Positions 49,943 through 57,840 of a stretch of DNA of 64,000 nt are shown in pieces. This DNA comes from JAVDCA01 sp035293985 (lineage in GTDB: Bacteria > Pseudomonadota > Alphaproteobacteria > Rhizobiales > Xanthobacteraceae). The position numbers and the translations under genes are program-made. Every line of letters starts with the position of its first letter. The stretch's first letter is position 1. A model generated the notes under the pieces. The model made no database searches. It worked only from the letters and a program-made list of their open reading frames with translations, and was not told the origin of the DNA. The DNA lies in contig DATGLS010000017.1 of assembly GCA_035293985.1 (NCBI GenBank), positions 1 to 64,000 of the forward strand, written 5' to 3'.

Positions 49943-50785
49943 ATGCGGCTCGCGAGCTATCGCCTCGACGGCGAGGATACCTACGGCGTTGTCGTCGGCG
50001 ACGGCGTCGTCACCCTCGGCGGCCGCAACGCGCGCCATCCGACGCTGCGCGATGCCCTGGCGGCCGATGCGATCGGCGAGTTGCGCTCGGTGTCGAGCGG
50101 CAAGACGTCCGATCACAAGCTTGCGCAGATCACGTACCTGCCCTTGATTGCCAACCCGGCAAAGATCCTCTGCGTCGGCATCAACTACCGCGACCATGCG
50201 GCCGAGACCGGGCGCGACACCATGTCGAACCCGCAGATTTTCCTGCGGCTGGTCAACACGCTGGTCGCCCATGAGGGCGCGATGATCCGGCCGAAGGTAT
50301 CGACCAACTTCGATTTCGAGGGCGAGCTCGCGGTGATCATCGGCAAGGGCGGCCGCCACATCAGGGAGAGCGACGCGCTCGCCCATGTCGCCGGCTACAC
50401 CTGCTTCGTCGACGGCAGCGTGCGCGACTGGCAGAAGCATTCGGTCACGGCGGGCAAGAATTTCATCGGCACCGGCCCGCTCGGCCCCTGGATGGTGACC
50501 AGCGACGAGATTCCCGATCCGGCGAGGCTCACGCTGACGACGCAGCTCAATGGCCAGGAAATGCAGCGCTCCGGCACCGACATGCTGATCTACGCGGTGC
50601 CGCGCATCATCTCCTATATCTCCACGTTCACACCGCTCGAGCCGGGCGACGTGATCGCCACCGGCACGCCCGCCGGGGTCGGCATGCGCCGCAATCCGCC
50701 AGTGTGGATGAAGGCGGGCGATGTGCTGGAGGTGGAGATCAGCGGCATCGGCACGCTGCGGAGCCGGATCGTCGATGAGAAATAA
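49943..50785 (+). CDS. Fumarylacetoacetate hydrolase-family protein
   Basis: The 280-residue protein has the FAH fold with KILCVGINYRDHAAETGR, the metal-binding acidic residues in NFDFEGELAVIIGKGGRHI, YTCFVDGSVRDWQ and IATGTPAGVGMRR. Members hydrolyse acylpyruvates or isomerise or decarboxylate catechol-cleavage products. With a gentisate dioxygenase-like gene 3.5 kb away, fumarylpyruvate hydrolase is a reasonable role, giving fumarate and pyruvate. No maleylpyruvate isomerase is visible in the window. GAGGA precedes the ATG. Confidence 0.88.
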   Translation: MRLASYRLDGEDTYGVVVGDGVVTLGGRNARHPTLRDALAADAIGELRSVSSGKTSDHKLAQITYLPLIANPAKILCVGINYRDHAAETGRDTMSNPQIFLRLVNTLVAHEGAMIRPKVSTNFDFEGELAVIIGKGGRHIRESDALAHVAGYTCFVDGSVRDWQKHSVTAGKNFIGTGPLGPWMVTSDEIPDPARLTLTTQLNGQEMQRSGTDMLIYAVPRIISYISTFTPLEPGDVIATGTPAGVGMRRNPPVWMKAGDVLEVEISGIGTLRSRIVDEK

Positions 50786-50789
50786 CGGC

Positions 50790-50882
50790 GTCATTGCGAG
50801 GCGGCCGCAGCGCGCCGAAGCAATCTCGATCCGCGAGTCATGTGTGAGCCGCGCGAGATCGCTTCGCTTCACTCGCGATGAC
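50790..50882. repeat. Intergenic palindromic repeat, family A copy 5
   Basis: It starts GTCATTGCGAGGCGGCCGCA and ends CTTCACTCGCGATGAC, with arms GAAGCAATCTCGATC and GCGAGATCGCTTCG. It is slightly degenerate (GATCGC for GATTGC) and lies between convergent genes. Confidence 0.75.
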
Positions 50883-50890
50883 GGGAAGTG

Positions 50891-51811
50891 TCACTTCAAA
50901 TACTTGTCGAACCACGCAATCGAATCCCGCACCGCCTCGCGCTGCACCGCATCCGGCGCGTAGACGCCCTGCTCGTTGCGCTGCACGTAGACGAAGCCGT
51001 GCACCTCGTGCTCGTAGCTCTTCCACGCCGTATCCTTGCCCATCTCGGACAACATGTCGTAGCAGACGCGGAAGATGCCCTGCAGCTCGTCGCTGTTGCG
51101 GCCCTGCACCAGGATCGGCGTCGTGATCGGCGCGAGGCGCGCGCGCGCCACCTCCTCGGTGATGCGCGGGCGGACCTTTGACGCCTCGCGCATCAGCATC
51201 TTCTCGACGTTGAGCAGGCCGGTGTCCGGATCGATCTGCGCGGTCGCGTCGGGCTTGAGGCGGAGGAACTCGTGCGCTGCCGGCTCGGCCGCGATCATGG
51301 CGCGGATACCGTGATATTCCGATGCGATCTTGAGCGCCATCTCGCCGCCATGGCTCATGCCCATATAGCCGATGCGATCGGCGGCGATGTAAGGCAGCGT
51401 CTTCACGTGCTCGGTGATCGCGATGATGTCCTCGTACTCGAGTGGGCCGCGGTTGAGCAGCTGCCGGCCCTGGCGCTTGTCCTCGATCAGCTTGCCGATC
51501 TTGTCGTAGGCGTAGTCGACCTCGGCGCGATAGCGCGTCCACGCCACCGCATACCCGGCGGCGAGGAACTGCTCCTGGGTCCAGCTCGTGTTCTGCGTCG
51601 CGTTGCGCACCCAAGCCATGCCGCGCCCGCCATTGCCGGAGGCGAACAGGACCAGCGGAAACGGCCCCTCCCCCGCCGGTTTGCGCAGGCCGATCGGCAC
51701 GTAGACGCCGTCGATCATCTCGATGAGCATGAGATGGACCGGAAACGCGGAATCCCGCACCGGCTCGATCACGACGATATGCTGCGGGTCGATCCCACCA
51801 CTCTCAGGCAT
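50891..51811 (-). CDS. Alpha/beta hydrolase (dienelactone hydrolase-like)
   Basis: The 306-residue protein has a nucleophile elbow GYMGMSHGGEMALKIA, an oxyanion-side segment PLVLFASGNGGRGM and the catalytic histidine in EVHGFVYVQ. No signal peptide is seen. Substrate unknown. It is divergent, by 44 bp, from a FAD-linked oxidase gene, so the two may share regulatory DNA. Confidence 0.8.
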   Translation of the reverse strand: MPESGGIDPQHIVVIEPVRDSAFPVHLMLIEMIDGVYVPIGLRKPAGEGPFPLVLFASGNGGRGMAWVRNATQNTSWTQEQFLAAGYAVAWTRYRAEVDYAYDKIGKLIEDKRQGRQLLNRGPLEYEDIIAITEHVKTLPYIAADRIGYMGMSHGGEMALKIASEYHGIRAMIAAEPAAHEFLRLKPDATAQIDPDTGLLNVEKMLMREASKVRPRITEEVARARLAPITTPILVQGRNSDELQGIFRVCYDMLSEMGKDTAWKSYEHEVHGFVYVQRNEQGVYAPDAVQREAVRDSIAWFDKYLK

Positions 51812-51855
51812 GCTTCCTCCCGGCGTTGCGGGCCACTATAACGACGCCACCGATC

Positions 51856-53238
51856 ATGAGTGCAAGCGGCTTTCCCATCGATACGGTCTTCGCGGCCCTG
51901 ACGGCGCAGCTCGGCGAGCGCGCGAGCCGCGCGGCCGCCGTGCTCGCCGCGCATGGCGCAAGCGAGAGCTACCACGCGGGGCACCCGCCCGACATCGTGG
52001 TGTTTCCCCAGTCGACCGAAGAGGTCGCGGCGATCGTCGCGACCTGCGCCGCCCATGGCGCGCCGATCGTGCCGTACGGGGCCGGCACCTCGCTCGAGGG
52101 CAATGCGTCGGCGATCCGCGGCGGGGTGTGCATCGACTTCGCGCAGATGAACCGGCTGATCGAGCTCAATGCCGAGGATCTCGACTGCCGCGTGCAGCCG
52201 GGCATCACGCGCAAACGGCTCAATACGGAGCTGCGCGACAGCGGCCTCTTCTTCCCCATCGATCCCGGCGCCGACGCCTCGATCGGCGGCATGACGTCGA
52301 CGCGCGGCTCCGGCACCATGGCGGTGCGCTACGGCACCATGCGCGACAACGTGATGGCGCTCGAGGTGGTGCTCGCCGACAGCCGCGCCATCCGCACCAG
52401 CCGGCGCGCGCGCAAGTCGGCGGCCGGCTACGACCTCACCCGCCTGTTCGTCGGCGCCGAGGGCACGCTCGGGGTCATCACCGAAATCACGCTGCGGCTG
52501 CATCCGGTGCCGGAGGCGATGTCCGCCGTGGTGTGTCCGTTCGCGTCGTTCGAGGGCGCCGTCGCGACTGCGATCGCGGTGAGCCAGGCCGGCATCCCGG
52601 TCGCCCGCATCGAGCTGCTCGACGAGGTGATGATCCGCGGCGTCAATCGCTACGCCGAGCTCGGCATCATGGAGCAGCCGACGCTGTTTCTCGAATTCCA
52701 CGGAACGCCGGCCGCGGTCGCCGAGCAGGCCGAGGCGGTGCGCGAAATCGCGCACGAGAACGGCGCGCTCGGCTTCGAGTCCGCCACCCGCACCGAGGAT
52801 CGCAATCGGCTGTGGACCGCGCGCGACAACACGCTCTATGCCGGCACCGGGCTGCGGCCGGGCGCGAAGGCGGTGATCACCGACGTCTGCGTGCCGGTAT
52901 CGCGGCTTGCCGAATGCCTGATCGCCGCCAAGCGCGACATCGCGGCGAGCGGCCTGATCGCGCCGATCGTCGGCCACGTCGGCGACGGCAATTTTCACAC
53001 CCTGATCCTGGTCGACCCGGCGTCGGCGGACGAGATCGCCCGCGCCCAGGCGCTGCACGACCGCATGGTGTCGCGCGCCCTCGACCTCGACGGCACCTCG
53101 ACCGGCGAGCACGGCATCGGCACCGGCAAGATCGCGTTCCTCGAGCGCGAGCTCGGGGAGGCGGTCGATGTGATGCGCAGCATCAAGCAGACGCTCGATC
53201 CGAAGGGCATCATGAATCCGGGAAAGATTTTTCGGTGA
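51856..53238 (+). CDS. FAD-linked oxidase, GlcD/D-lactate dehydrogenase type
   Basis: The 460-residue protein has the PCMH FAD domain (IVPYGAGTSLEGNASAIRGG, PIDPGADASIGGMTSTRGSG, DLTRLFVGAEGTLGVITEIT) and the C-terminal FAD-oxidase domain with the histidines of GHVGDGNFH and the closing GEHGIGTGK and DPKGIMNPGKI. It oxidises a 2-hydroxy acid such as D-lactate or glycolate. No GlcE or GlcF partner follows, so it looks like a self-sufficient D-lactate dehydrogenase (cytochrome) type. Confidence 0.9.
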   Translation: MSASGFPIDTVFAALTAQLGERASRAAAVLAAHGASESYHAGHPPDIVVFPQSTEEVAAIVATCAAHGAPIVPYGAGTSLEGNASAIRGGVCIDFAQMNRLIELNAEDLDCRVQPGITRKRLNTELRDSGLFFPIDPGADASIGGMTSTRGSGTMAVRYGTMRDNVMALEVVLADSRAIRTSRRARKSAAGYDLTRLFVGAEGTLGVITEITLRLHPVPEAMSAVVCPFASFEGAVATAIAVSQAGIPVARIELLDEVMIRGVNRYAELGIMEQPTLFLEFHGTPAAVAEQAEAVREIAHENGALGFESATRTEDRNRLWTARDNTLYAGTGLRPGAKAVITDVCVPVSRLAECLIAAKRDIAASGLIAPIVGHVGDGNFHTLILVDPASADEIARAQALHDRMVSRALDLDGTSTGEHGIGTGKIAFLERELGEAVDVMRSIKQTLDPKGIMNPGKIFR

Positions 53239-53297
53239 TGCGGGGCGATTGAATGCCCGCGCTCGACCCGCTTTACTCTGCCGCGCATGGAGCCATC

Positions 53298-53397
53298 AGG
53301 GTGGGCGACCTTGCCTGGATCGCGGCGTGGGCAAAATCGCCTCGCTGGCGGTTGCCCGCGCGGAGATGCTTCGCAATGCGATTTTGCCCACCCTACG
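53298..53397. repeat. Intergenic palindromic repeat, family D copy 3
   Basis: It starts AGGGTGGGC, contains GCGTGGGCAAAATCGCCTCG and ends GCGATTTTGCCCACCCTACG. It lies between two + strand genes, 26 bp before the next start. Confidence 0.75.
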
Positions 53398-53422
53398 AAC
53401 TTAAAGCGCCAAGGAGACGCTC

Positions 53423-54610
53423 GTGTACAAGAAAGACGACCCCGCCTTCCTCTATTTCCCGACCGACTATCGTTGGTCGATGGGCTTGTTGATCTGCCTC
53501 GCGGGCGCGCCATGGGTGGGCACGGAGATAGACGAGGTCAACCGGGTCGGCCGCGCGCTGCTCGATCGCGTGGGCGACGACGAGGCTTGGTTCGCGGAGT
53601 GGAAGCGGATGGGCGACAAGGTCGAGGCGCGCGGGCGCGAGTCGCTGAAGGCGGGACACAAGCGCACGGCCGCCTCCTGCTTCATTCGCGCGTCGCGTTA
53701 CTACCAGACCGGCGAGCGGTTCAAGCAGCCGCGCACGCAGGAGAGCATGGATGTCTATGCGAAATCGGTCGCGATCTTCCGCGAAGGGTTGGGCTTCCTG
53801 CACCGGCCACGCGTCGAGGCGGTCGAGGTGCCGTACGAGAAGACCAGCCTGCCGGGCCTGCTGGTGCATCCTGATCCGGAGACGACCGGCGGCAAGCCGG
53901 CGCCCTGCATGGTGTTCTTCGACGGTTTCGACGTCACCAAGGAGCTGCAATACGGCTACGGCATTCCCGACCTCGCGGCGCGCGGCATCGGCTGCCTCAT
54001 CGTCGACGGACCGGGGAACGGTGAGAGCGTGCGCTTCCGCAACCTGCCGCTGATCGCCGAGACCGAGCGCTACGCGACACCGGTCTACGAATATCTGGCG
54101 GCCCGGCGCGAGTTCGACCCGAAGCGCATCGGCGTGATGGCGCTGTCGCTCGGCGGCTACTATGCGCCGCGCGCCGCGTCGCTCGAGCCGCGCTTCGCCG
54201 CCTGCATCGCCTGGGGCGCGCAGTGGGACTATCACGCGATCTGGGCGAAGCGGCTCGAGCTGCTCGATTCCGGCAAGGTGCTGTCGCTGTCGGTGCCGCC
54301 CGAGCATCTCCAATGGGTGCTGGGCCAGCCCGACCGCGCCTCGGCCTTGAAGGTGCTCGAAGGCTTCCGCCTCGACGGCATCGTGCAGAAGATGCGCTGC
54401 CCGTTCCTGCTCGTGCACGGCGGCGGCGACGAGCAGATCCCGCTCGCGCTGGCGCAAAAATGCTTCGATGCGGTCGGCTCGCAGCAGAAGACCTTCAAGG
54501 TGTTCGAGCGCGAGGAAGGCGGCTTCCACCACTGCCAGGTCGACAACGTGACGATCGGCGTCCACTACATGTGGGACTGGCTGGAAGATGTGTTGAAGCC
54601 GGGGAGGTGA
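53423..54610 (+). CDS. Alpha/beta hydrolase with helical N-terminal domain (FrsA/DHPON-hydrolase-like)
   Basis: The 395-residue protein has a helical N-terminal part (residues 1-130, ending LGFLHRPRVE) before a hydrolase core with GIGCLIVDGPGNGES, the nucleophile elbow VMALSLGGYYAPR, the acid in HGGGDEQIPL and the histidine in GGFHHCQVD. This layout is that of 2,6-dihydropseudooxynicotine hydrolase and related C-C bond hydrolases. The start is GTG with AAGGAG six bases upstream. Substrate unknown. Confidence 0.85.
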   Translation: MYKKDDPAFLYFPTDYRWSMGLLICLAGAPWVGTEIDEVNRVGRALLDRVGDDEAWFAEWKRMGDKVEARGRESLKAGHKRTAASCFIRASRYYQTGERFKQPRTQESMDVYAKSVAIFREGLGFLHRPRVEAVEVPYEKTSLPGLLVHPDPETTGGKPAPCMVFFDGFDVTKELQYGYGIPDLAARGIGCLIVDGPGNGESVRFRNLPLIAETERYATPVYEYLAARREFDPKRIGVMALSLGGYYAPRAASLEPRFAACIAWGAQWDYHAIWAKRLELLDSGKVLSLSVPPEHLQWVLGQPDRASALKVLEGFRLDGIVQKMRCPFLLVHGGGDEQIPLALAQKCFDAVGSQQKTFKVFEREEGGFHHCQVDNVTIGVHYMWDWLEDVLKPGR

Positions 54611-54670
54611 TCTTTCTTTCCCCTCCCCGCTTGCGGGAAGGGATGCGTGCGCAGCGCGCAGGGAGCACCG

Positions 54671-54824
54671 CCGTAGGGTTGGCAAAGGCGGCCGACACGC
54701 TGCGATATGGCACAGTGTCGAACTCGCCGTGCCCACGCGAACTTCGCCTGCCGCGTGGGCACGGCGGATCAGACGCTCGGCATCAATCGAAACAGCGGGG
54801 CCGCCTTTGCCCATCCTACGGCGG
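54671..54824. repeat. Intergenic palindromic repeat, family D copy 4
   Basis: It starts CCGTAGGGTTGGCAAAGGCG and ends CCGCCTTTGCCCATCCTACG plus GCGG. A second internal hairpin (CCGTGCCCACGCG and CGCGTGGGCACGG) makes it longer than the other copies. Just before it, at 54618-54645, is a short CCCCTCCCCGC/GCGGGAAGGG hairpin. Together they fill the gap between convergent genes. Confidence 0.7.
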
Positions 54825-54834
54825 AGGCGCTACG

Positions 54835-55566
54835 TCAATCCGCCGCCTTCTGGCAGATGAACAAGGCACTGTCGGCGATGCCGCCGATGCGCGGGATGGC
54901 GCTCAGCACCGCATCGAGGCTCGAGAGCTTGACCGCCACGTTCGGCTTCTTCAGCAGCCGATAGGCCAGCGCCGACGCGATGTGGAAATAGTGGGTGTCG
55001 ACGATGCGGAACCGAGCGTTGGCGAGCACCTCGCGCACATGCCGGTCGGAGTAGACCCAGAGGCTCTCCTCGCCCTGGTAGAACGTCTTGATGAAGGCGG
55101 CGTCCGCCCGGTAATGCGGGGTGAGGAAGAACTCGAAGCTGTTGGACAGCTCGATGTGCATCACCATCATGGCGCCGGGCGCGGAAATTCGGCTGATCTC
55201 CGCGACGATGTCGGTGAGCGAGCAGTAGTTGACCACCGCGCCGACGCACATGACGCAGTCGGCCGCCGCGTCGGCGAACGGCAGGTGGTGGGCATCGGCA
55301 CAGACCGAGTTCTGGACGCCGCGCAGCTTCTCGACCGCGATATCGGCCTGGACATAGTTGCGGGCAGGCACCTGCTGCGGATGACCGCCGGCGCCGATGT
55401 CGATCACCAGCTCATGCGGCTCGGGATGCAGCTTGTTGAGCCGGTCGACGGCCTCGAAGATTTCCCGCCGCGAGCGGGCATGCCAATGGTCGACGTCCGT
55501 CCAAATCTGGTCGAGCTGATTGTATTTCCGCCGCACGGACTCGCGAAATGCGGGATCGATGGTCAC
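54835..55566 (-). CDS. SAM-dependent methyltransferase, class I
   Basis: The protein (243 residues from the GTG start) has motif I LVIDIGAGGHPQQVP, motif II VQADIAVEKL, then CADAHHLPFADAAADCVMCV (motif II/III) and a GAMMVMHIELSN segment as in Methyltransf_11 proteins. Acceptor substrate unknown. The start is uncertain: the GTG before TIDPAFRESVRRKYNQLD is chosen for similarity to typical N-termini, and an ATG at 55665 is an alternative. The 302-bp gap upstream has a GC-rich inverted repeat near 55725-55765 and an AT-rich stretch near 55668-55690, but no gene. Confidence 0.75.
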   Translation of the reverse strand: MTIDPAFRESVRRKYNQLDQIWTDVDHWHARSRREIFEAVDRLNKLHPEPHELVIDIGAGGHPQQVPARNYVQADIAVEKLRGVQNSVCADAHHLPFADAAADCVMCVGAVVNYCSLTDIVAEISRISAPGAMMVMHIELSNSFEFFLTPHYRADAAFIKTFYQGEESLWVYSDRHVREVLANARFRIVDTHYFHIASALAYRLLKKPNVAVKLSSLDAVLSAIPRIGGIADSALFICQKAAD

Positions 55567-55868
55567 GGGAGGTCCGACATTTGTGCGGCCCGCTCCCCCC
55601 GAGCAGGCCGTCCCAGTCCGGATATGATGTGCAGGAATCGCACGGCGTGGTCCCGACTCAACCATAGCATCAAATCGACCGTTTAAAAGAAGAGTCCAGG
55701 CGCCGAGAAGGCCTATCCCCCGATTCTCGCCGCGTCCGCGGCCCGCGGGGGGGCGGGGCCGCGGGGCGGTTGAGAGCCCAGCCGGCTTCATGCATCAATG
55801 CCGGCGCGCCCATCCCAGTCTTTCCGATCGGCGATGGCGCCCATGGCAATCACGCGAGAGACCCCAGC

Positions 55869-56267
55869 ATGAGCGCAGCAGCAGCGGCCGCAGCGAAAGC
55901 AGCGGCCGAGCGCAAAGAGGAGGAGCAAATGACCCCCTATACGCCGAGCGACGTGGCGGAGGGCTGGGAGTTCAAGATTCTGCGCAGCGCCACCGGAGGC
56001 TTTGGCAACCCCGCCAAGCTGCAATCCGTGCTCGACGCGGAGCAGCGTGCCGGCTGGACGCTGCTGGAGAAGTTCGACAATGGGCGCATGAGGCTCAAGC
56101 GCCCGGCCAAGGCGCGGGCAGGAGATGCCACGCTGGATTTCGACCCGATGCGCACATGGGTCGGCATGAAGCCGGGCATCCTGGCGCTCTTGATCGTGTG
56201 CGGGTCGCTGGCGTCCTCCGGGCTCATCGTCCTGGCCGTGCTGTGGATCACCGGCGTGCTGCGGTAG
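55869..56267 (+). CDS. Small membrane-anchored protein (DUF4177-like)
   Basis: The 132-residue protein has an alanine/glutamate-rich N-terminus (SAAAAAAAKAAAERKEEEQ), a short domain WEFKILRSATGGF plus AGWTLLEKFDNGRMRLKRP that resembles DUF4177, and one C-terminal membrane helix (LALLIVCGSLASSGLIVLAV). A second ATG at 55929 has a stronger GGAGGAG site, so a shorter form may also be made. Function unknown. Confidence 0.7.
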   Translation: MSAAAAAAAKAAAERKEEEQMTPYTPSDVAEGWEFKILRSATGGFGNPAKLQSVLDAEQRAGWTLLEKFDNGRMRLKRPAKARAGDATLDFDPMRTWVGMKPGILALLIVCGSLASSGLIVLAVLWITGVLR

Positions 56268-56337
56268 CGTGCGCTAGCTAGCGCCCCGGCGCCACAAGCG
56301 TGCTAATCTCACCGCCGGCAAACGAGGGAGAGAAACG

Positions 56338-56727
56338 ATGGCCAATTTCGGCTGGGACCATATCCATCTGCGCAGCAAGGACCCGGAGGCCACCGCCAAA
56401 TGGTACGAGCAGATGCTCGGCGCCGAGGTGAAGCGCACCATGCAGCAGGGCCAACCGCGCATCGACCTCAAGATCGGCGGCGGCAACGTGTTCATCGCCA
56501 AGGTTACGGACGGGGACGGCGTCAACCCGCCGCCGGTCACGCCCTATCAGGGCCTCGATCATTTCGGCCTCACGGTCAGCGGCATCGACGAGGTCTGCGC
56601 CGATCTCAAGGCCAAGGGCGTCGAGTTCACCCGCGAGCCGACCACGGTCCGGCCGGGCGTGCGCGTCGCCTTCCTGCGCGCGCCGGAGGGCGTGTCGATC
56701 GAGCTGCTGGAGCGTAAGCCGGCGTAA
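56338..56727 (+). CDS. VOC-family (glyoxalase/dioxygenase superfamily) protein
   Basis: The 129-residue protein has a beta-alpha-beta-beta-beta pair: WDHIHLRSKDPEATAKWYEQ and later LDHFGLTVSGIDEVCADL, with the metal residues H9, H79 and E in GVSIELLE. It is a small metalloenzyme such as a glyoxalase-like lyase or isomerase. Function not assignable. GAGGGAGAG precedes the ATG. Confidence 0.85.
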   Translation: MANFGWDHIHLRSKDPEATAKWYEQMLGAEVKRTMQQGQPRIDLKIGGGNVFIAKVTDGDGVNPPPVTPYQGLDHFGLTVSGIDEVCADLKAKGVEFTREPTTVRPGVRVAFLRAPEGVSIELLERKPA

Positions 56728-56745
56728 GGCGGGGCACCCTCTCTG

Positions 56746-56830
56746 CGTCATGCCCGGCGAAGGCCGGACATCCACGTCTTATAGCCGAGCAAGCAAGACG
56801 TGGATGCCCGGGACAAGCCCGGGCATGATG
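56746..56830. repeat. Intergenic palindromic repeat, family B copy 6
   Basis: It starts CGTCATGCCCGGCGAAGGCC, has arms ACATCCACGTCTT and AAGACGTGGATG, and ends GGGACAAGCCCGGGCATGAT. It lies between convergent genes and ends five bases before a stop codon. Confidence 0.8.
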
Positions 56831-56834
56831 GTGG

Positions 56835-57686
56835 TTATTTCCGCAATTCCGCCAGTCCGTTCGTCAGCACGAGGCCGTCGCGGCCCAGCGCGCTCGATTG
56901 GAACGAGATGCGGCGACCGTCGCGCCACAGCTCGGTGCGCAGCGTGTCGCCCGGGTAGACCGGCCGCACGAAGCGCGCCTCGATGGCGGCGAGATCCTCG
57001 GACCGGTAGGCGATGTGGCGCACCACCGCGTGGGTCGCAACCCCGAAGGTCGCGGCCCCATGCAGGATCGGACGCGGAAAGCCGACCGCCTGGGCGCGCT
57101 CCGGGTCGGAATGCAGCGGGTTCTCGTCGCCGGTGAGACGATAGATCAGCGCAAGGTTGGGCGGGATCGGCAGGTCGACCACCGCGTCGGGAGCACGGGT
57201 CGGCACCTCGTGCGGCGGCGTGATCTCGCGGACTTTGCCGCCGAAGCCGCCGTGCTTGCGCGCGAGCGTGCTGTTGTCGACCGTCGCGACCACGCGGCCG
57301 TCGGAGGTGAGCAGATCACGCGTCATCTCGATGATGGCGGCGCTGTTCGCGCCCTTGTCGATCACCTCGCGCACACGCGGCTTCGCCGTGAGCTTCGCCC
57401 TGACCGACAGCGGCTCGTGCAGCACCACCTTGAGGGCGGCCGCGACCATCATCTTGTGGTCGACGCCGAACTCCGGCTTGAGCAGCGGTCCATGGCGTCC
57501 GAGCACCACCGCCATTGAGGGGAACGCGGCGAGCTCCTTCTCGTAGACGAACTTGAGCTGCCCCCAGTCCATCGGGTCCATGCCGATGCCGATGCCGAGG
57601 GCGTAGATGATGCAGTCGCGCGGCCCGTAGTCGATCGGAATGTCGGCCGGCCGGTAGGCCATGATGCGTTCGTAGTCCAAGGGCAT
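56835..57686 (-). CDS. MaoC-type 2-enoyl-CoA hydratase
   Basis: The 283-residue protein is a double hot-dog hydratase-2: an N-terminal half (YALGIGIGMDP, GVDHKMMVAAALKVVLHEPL) and a catalytic C-terminal half with YRLTGDENPLHSDPERAQAV, where the Asp/His pair of D-x-N-P-L-H is intact, and PILHGAATFGVATHAVV. It adds water to trans-2-enoyl-CoA to give the R-3-hydroxyacyl-CoA. It is divergent from the molybdenum hydroxylase large subunit at 57841. Confidence 0.9.
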   Translation of the reverse strand: MPLDYERIMAYRPADIPIDYGPRDCIIYALGIGIGMDPMDWGQLKFVYEKELAAFPSMAVVLGRHGPLLKPEFGVDHKMMVAAALKVVLHEPLSVRAKLTAKPRVREVIDKGANSAAIIEMTRDLLTSDGRVVATVDNSTLARKHGGFGGKVREITPPHEVPTRAPDAVVDLPIPPNLALIYRLTGDENPLHSDPERAQAVGFPRPILHGAATFGVATHAVVRHIAYRSEDLAAIEARFVRPVYPGDTLRTELWRDGRRISFQSSALGRDGLVLTNGLAELRK

Positions 57687-57716
57687 GCTCAGGTTCCTCC
57701 CGGAAAGAATATATCA

Positions 57717-57801
57717 GCGTCATGGCCGGGCTTGTCCCGGCCATCCACGTCTTCGCTCCAAAGAAAGACGTGGATGCGCGGGTCAAGCCCGCGCATGACG
57801 G
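57717..57801. repeat. Intergenic palindromic repeat, family B copy 7
   Basis: It starts GCGTCATGGCCGGGCTTGTC, has arms CATCCACGTCTT and AAAGACGTGGATG, and ends GGTCAAGCCCGCGCATGACG. It occupies most of the divergent gap between the MaoC gene and the large subunit gene. Confidence 0.8.
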
Positions 57802-57840
57802 CAATTGAAAGCACGTCTTCCAAGTGACAAAACCCTGCCC

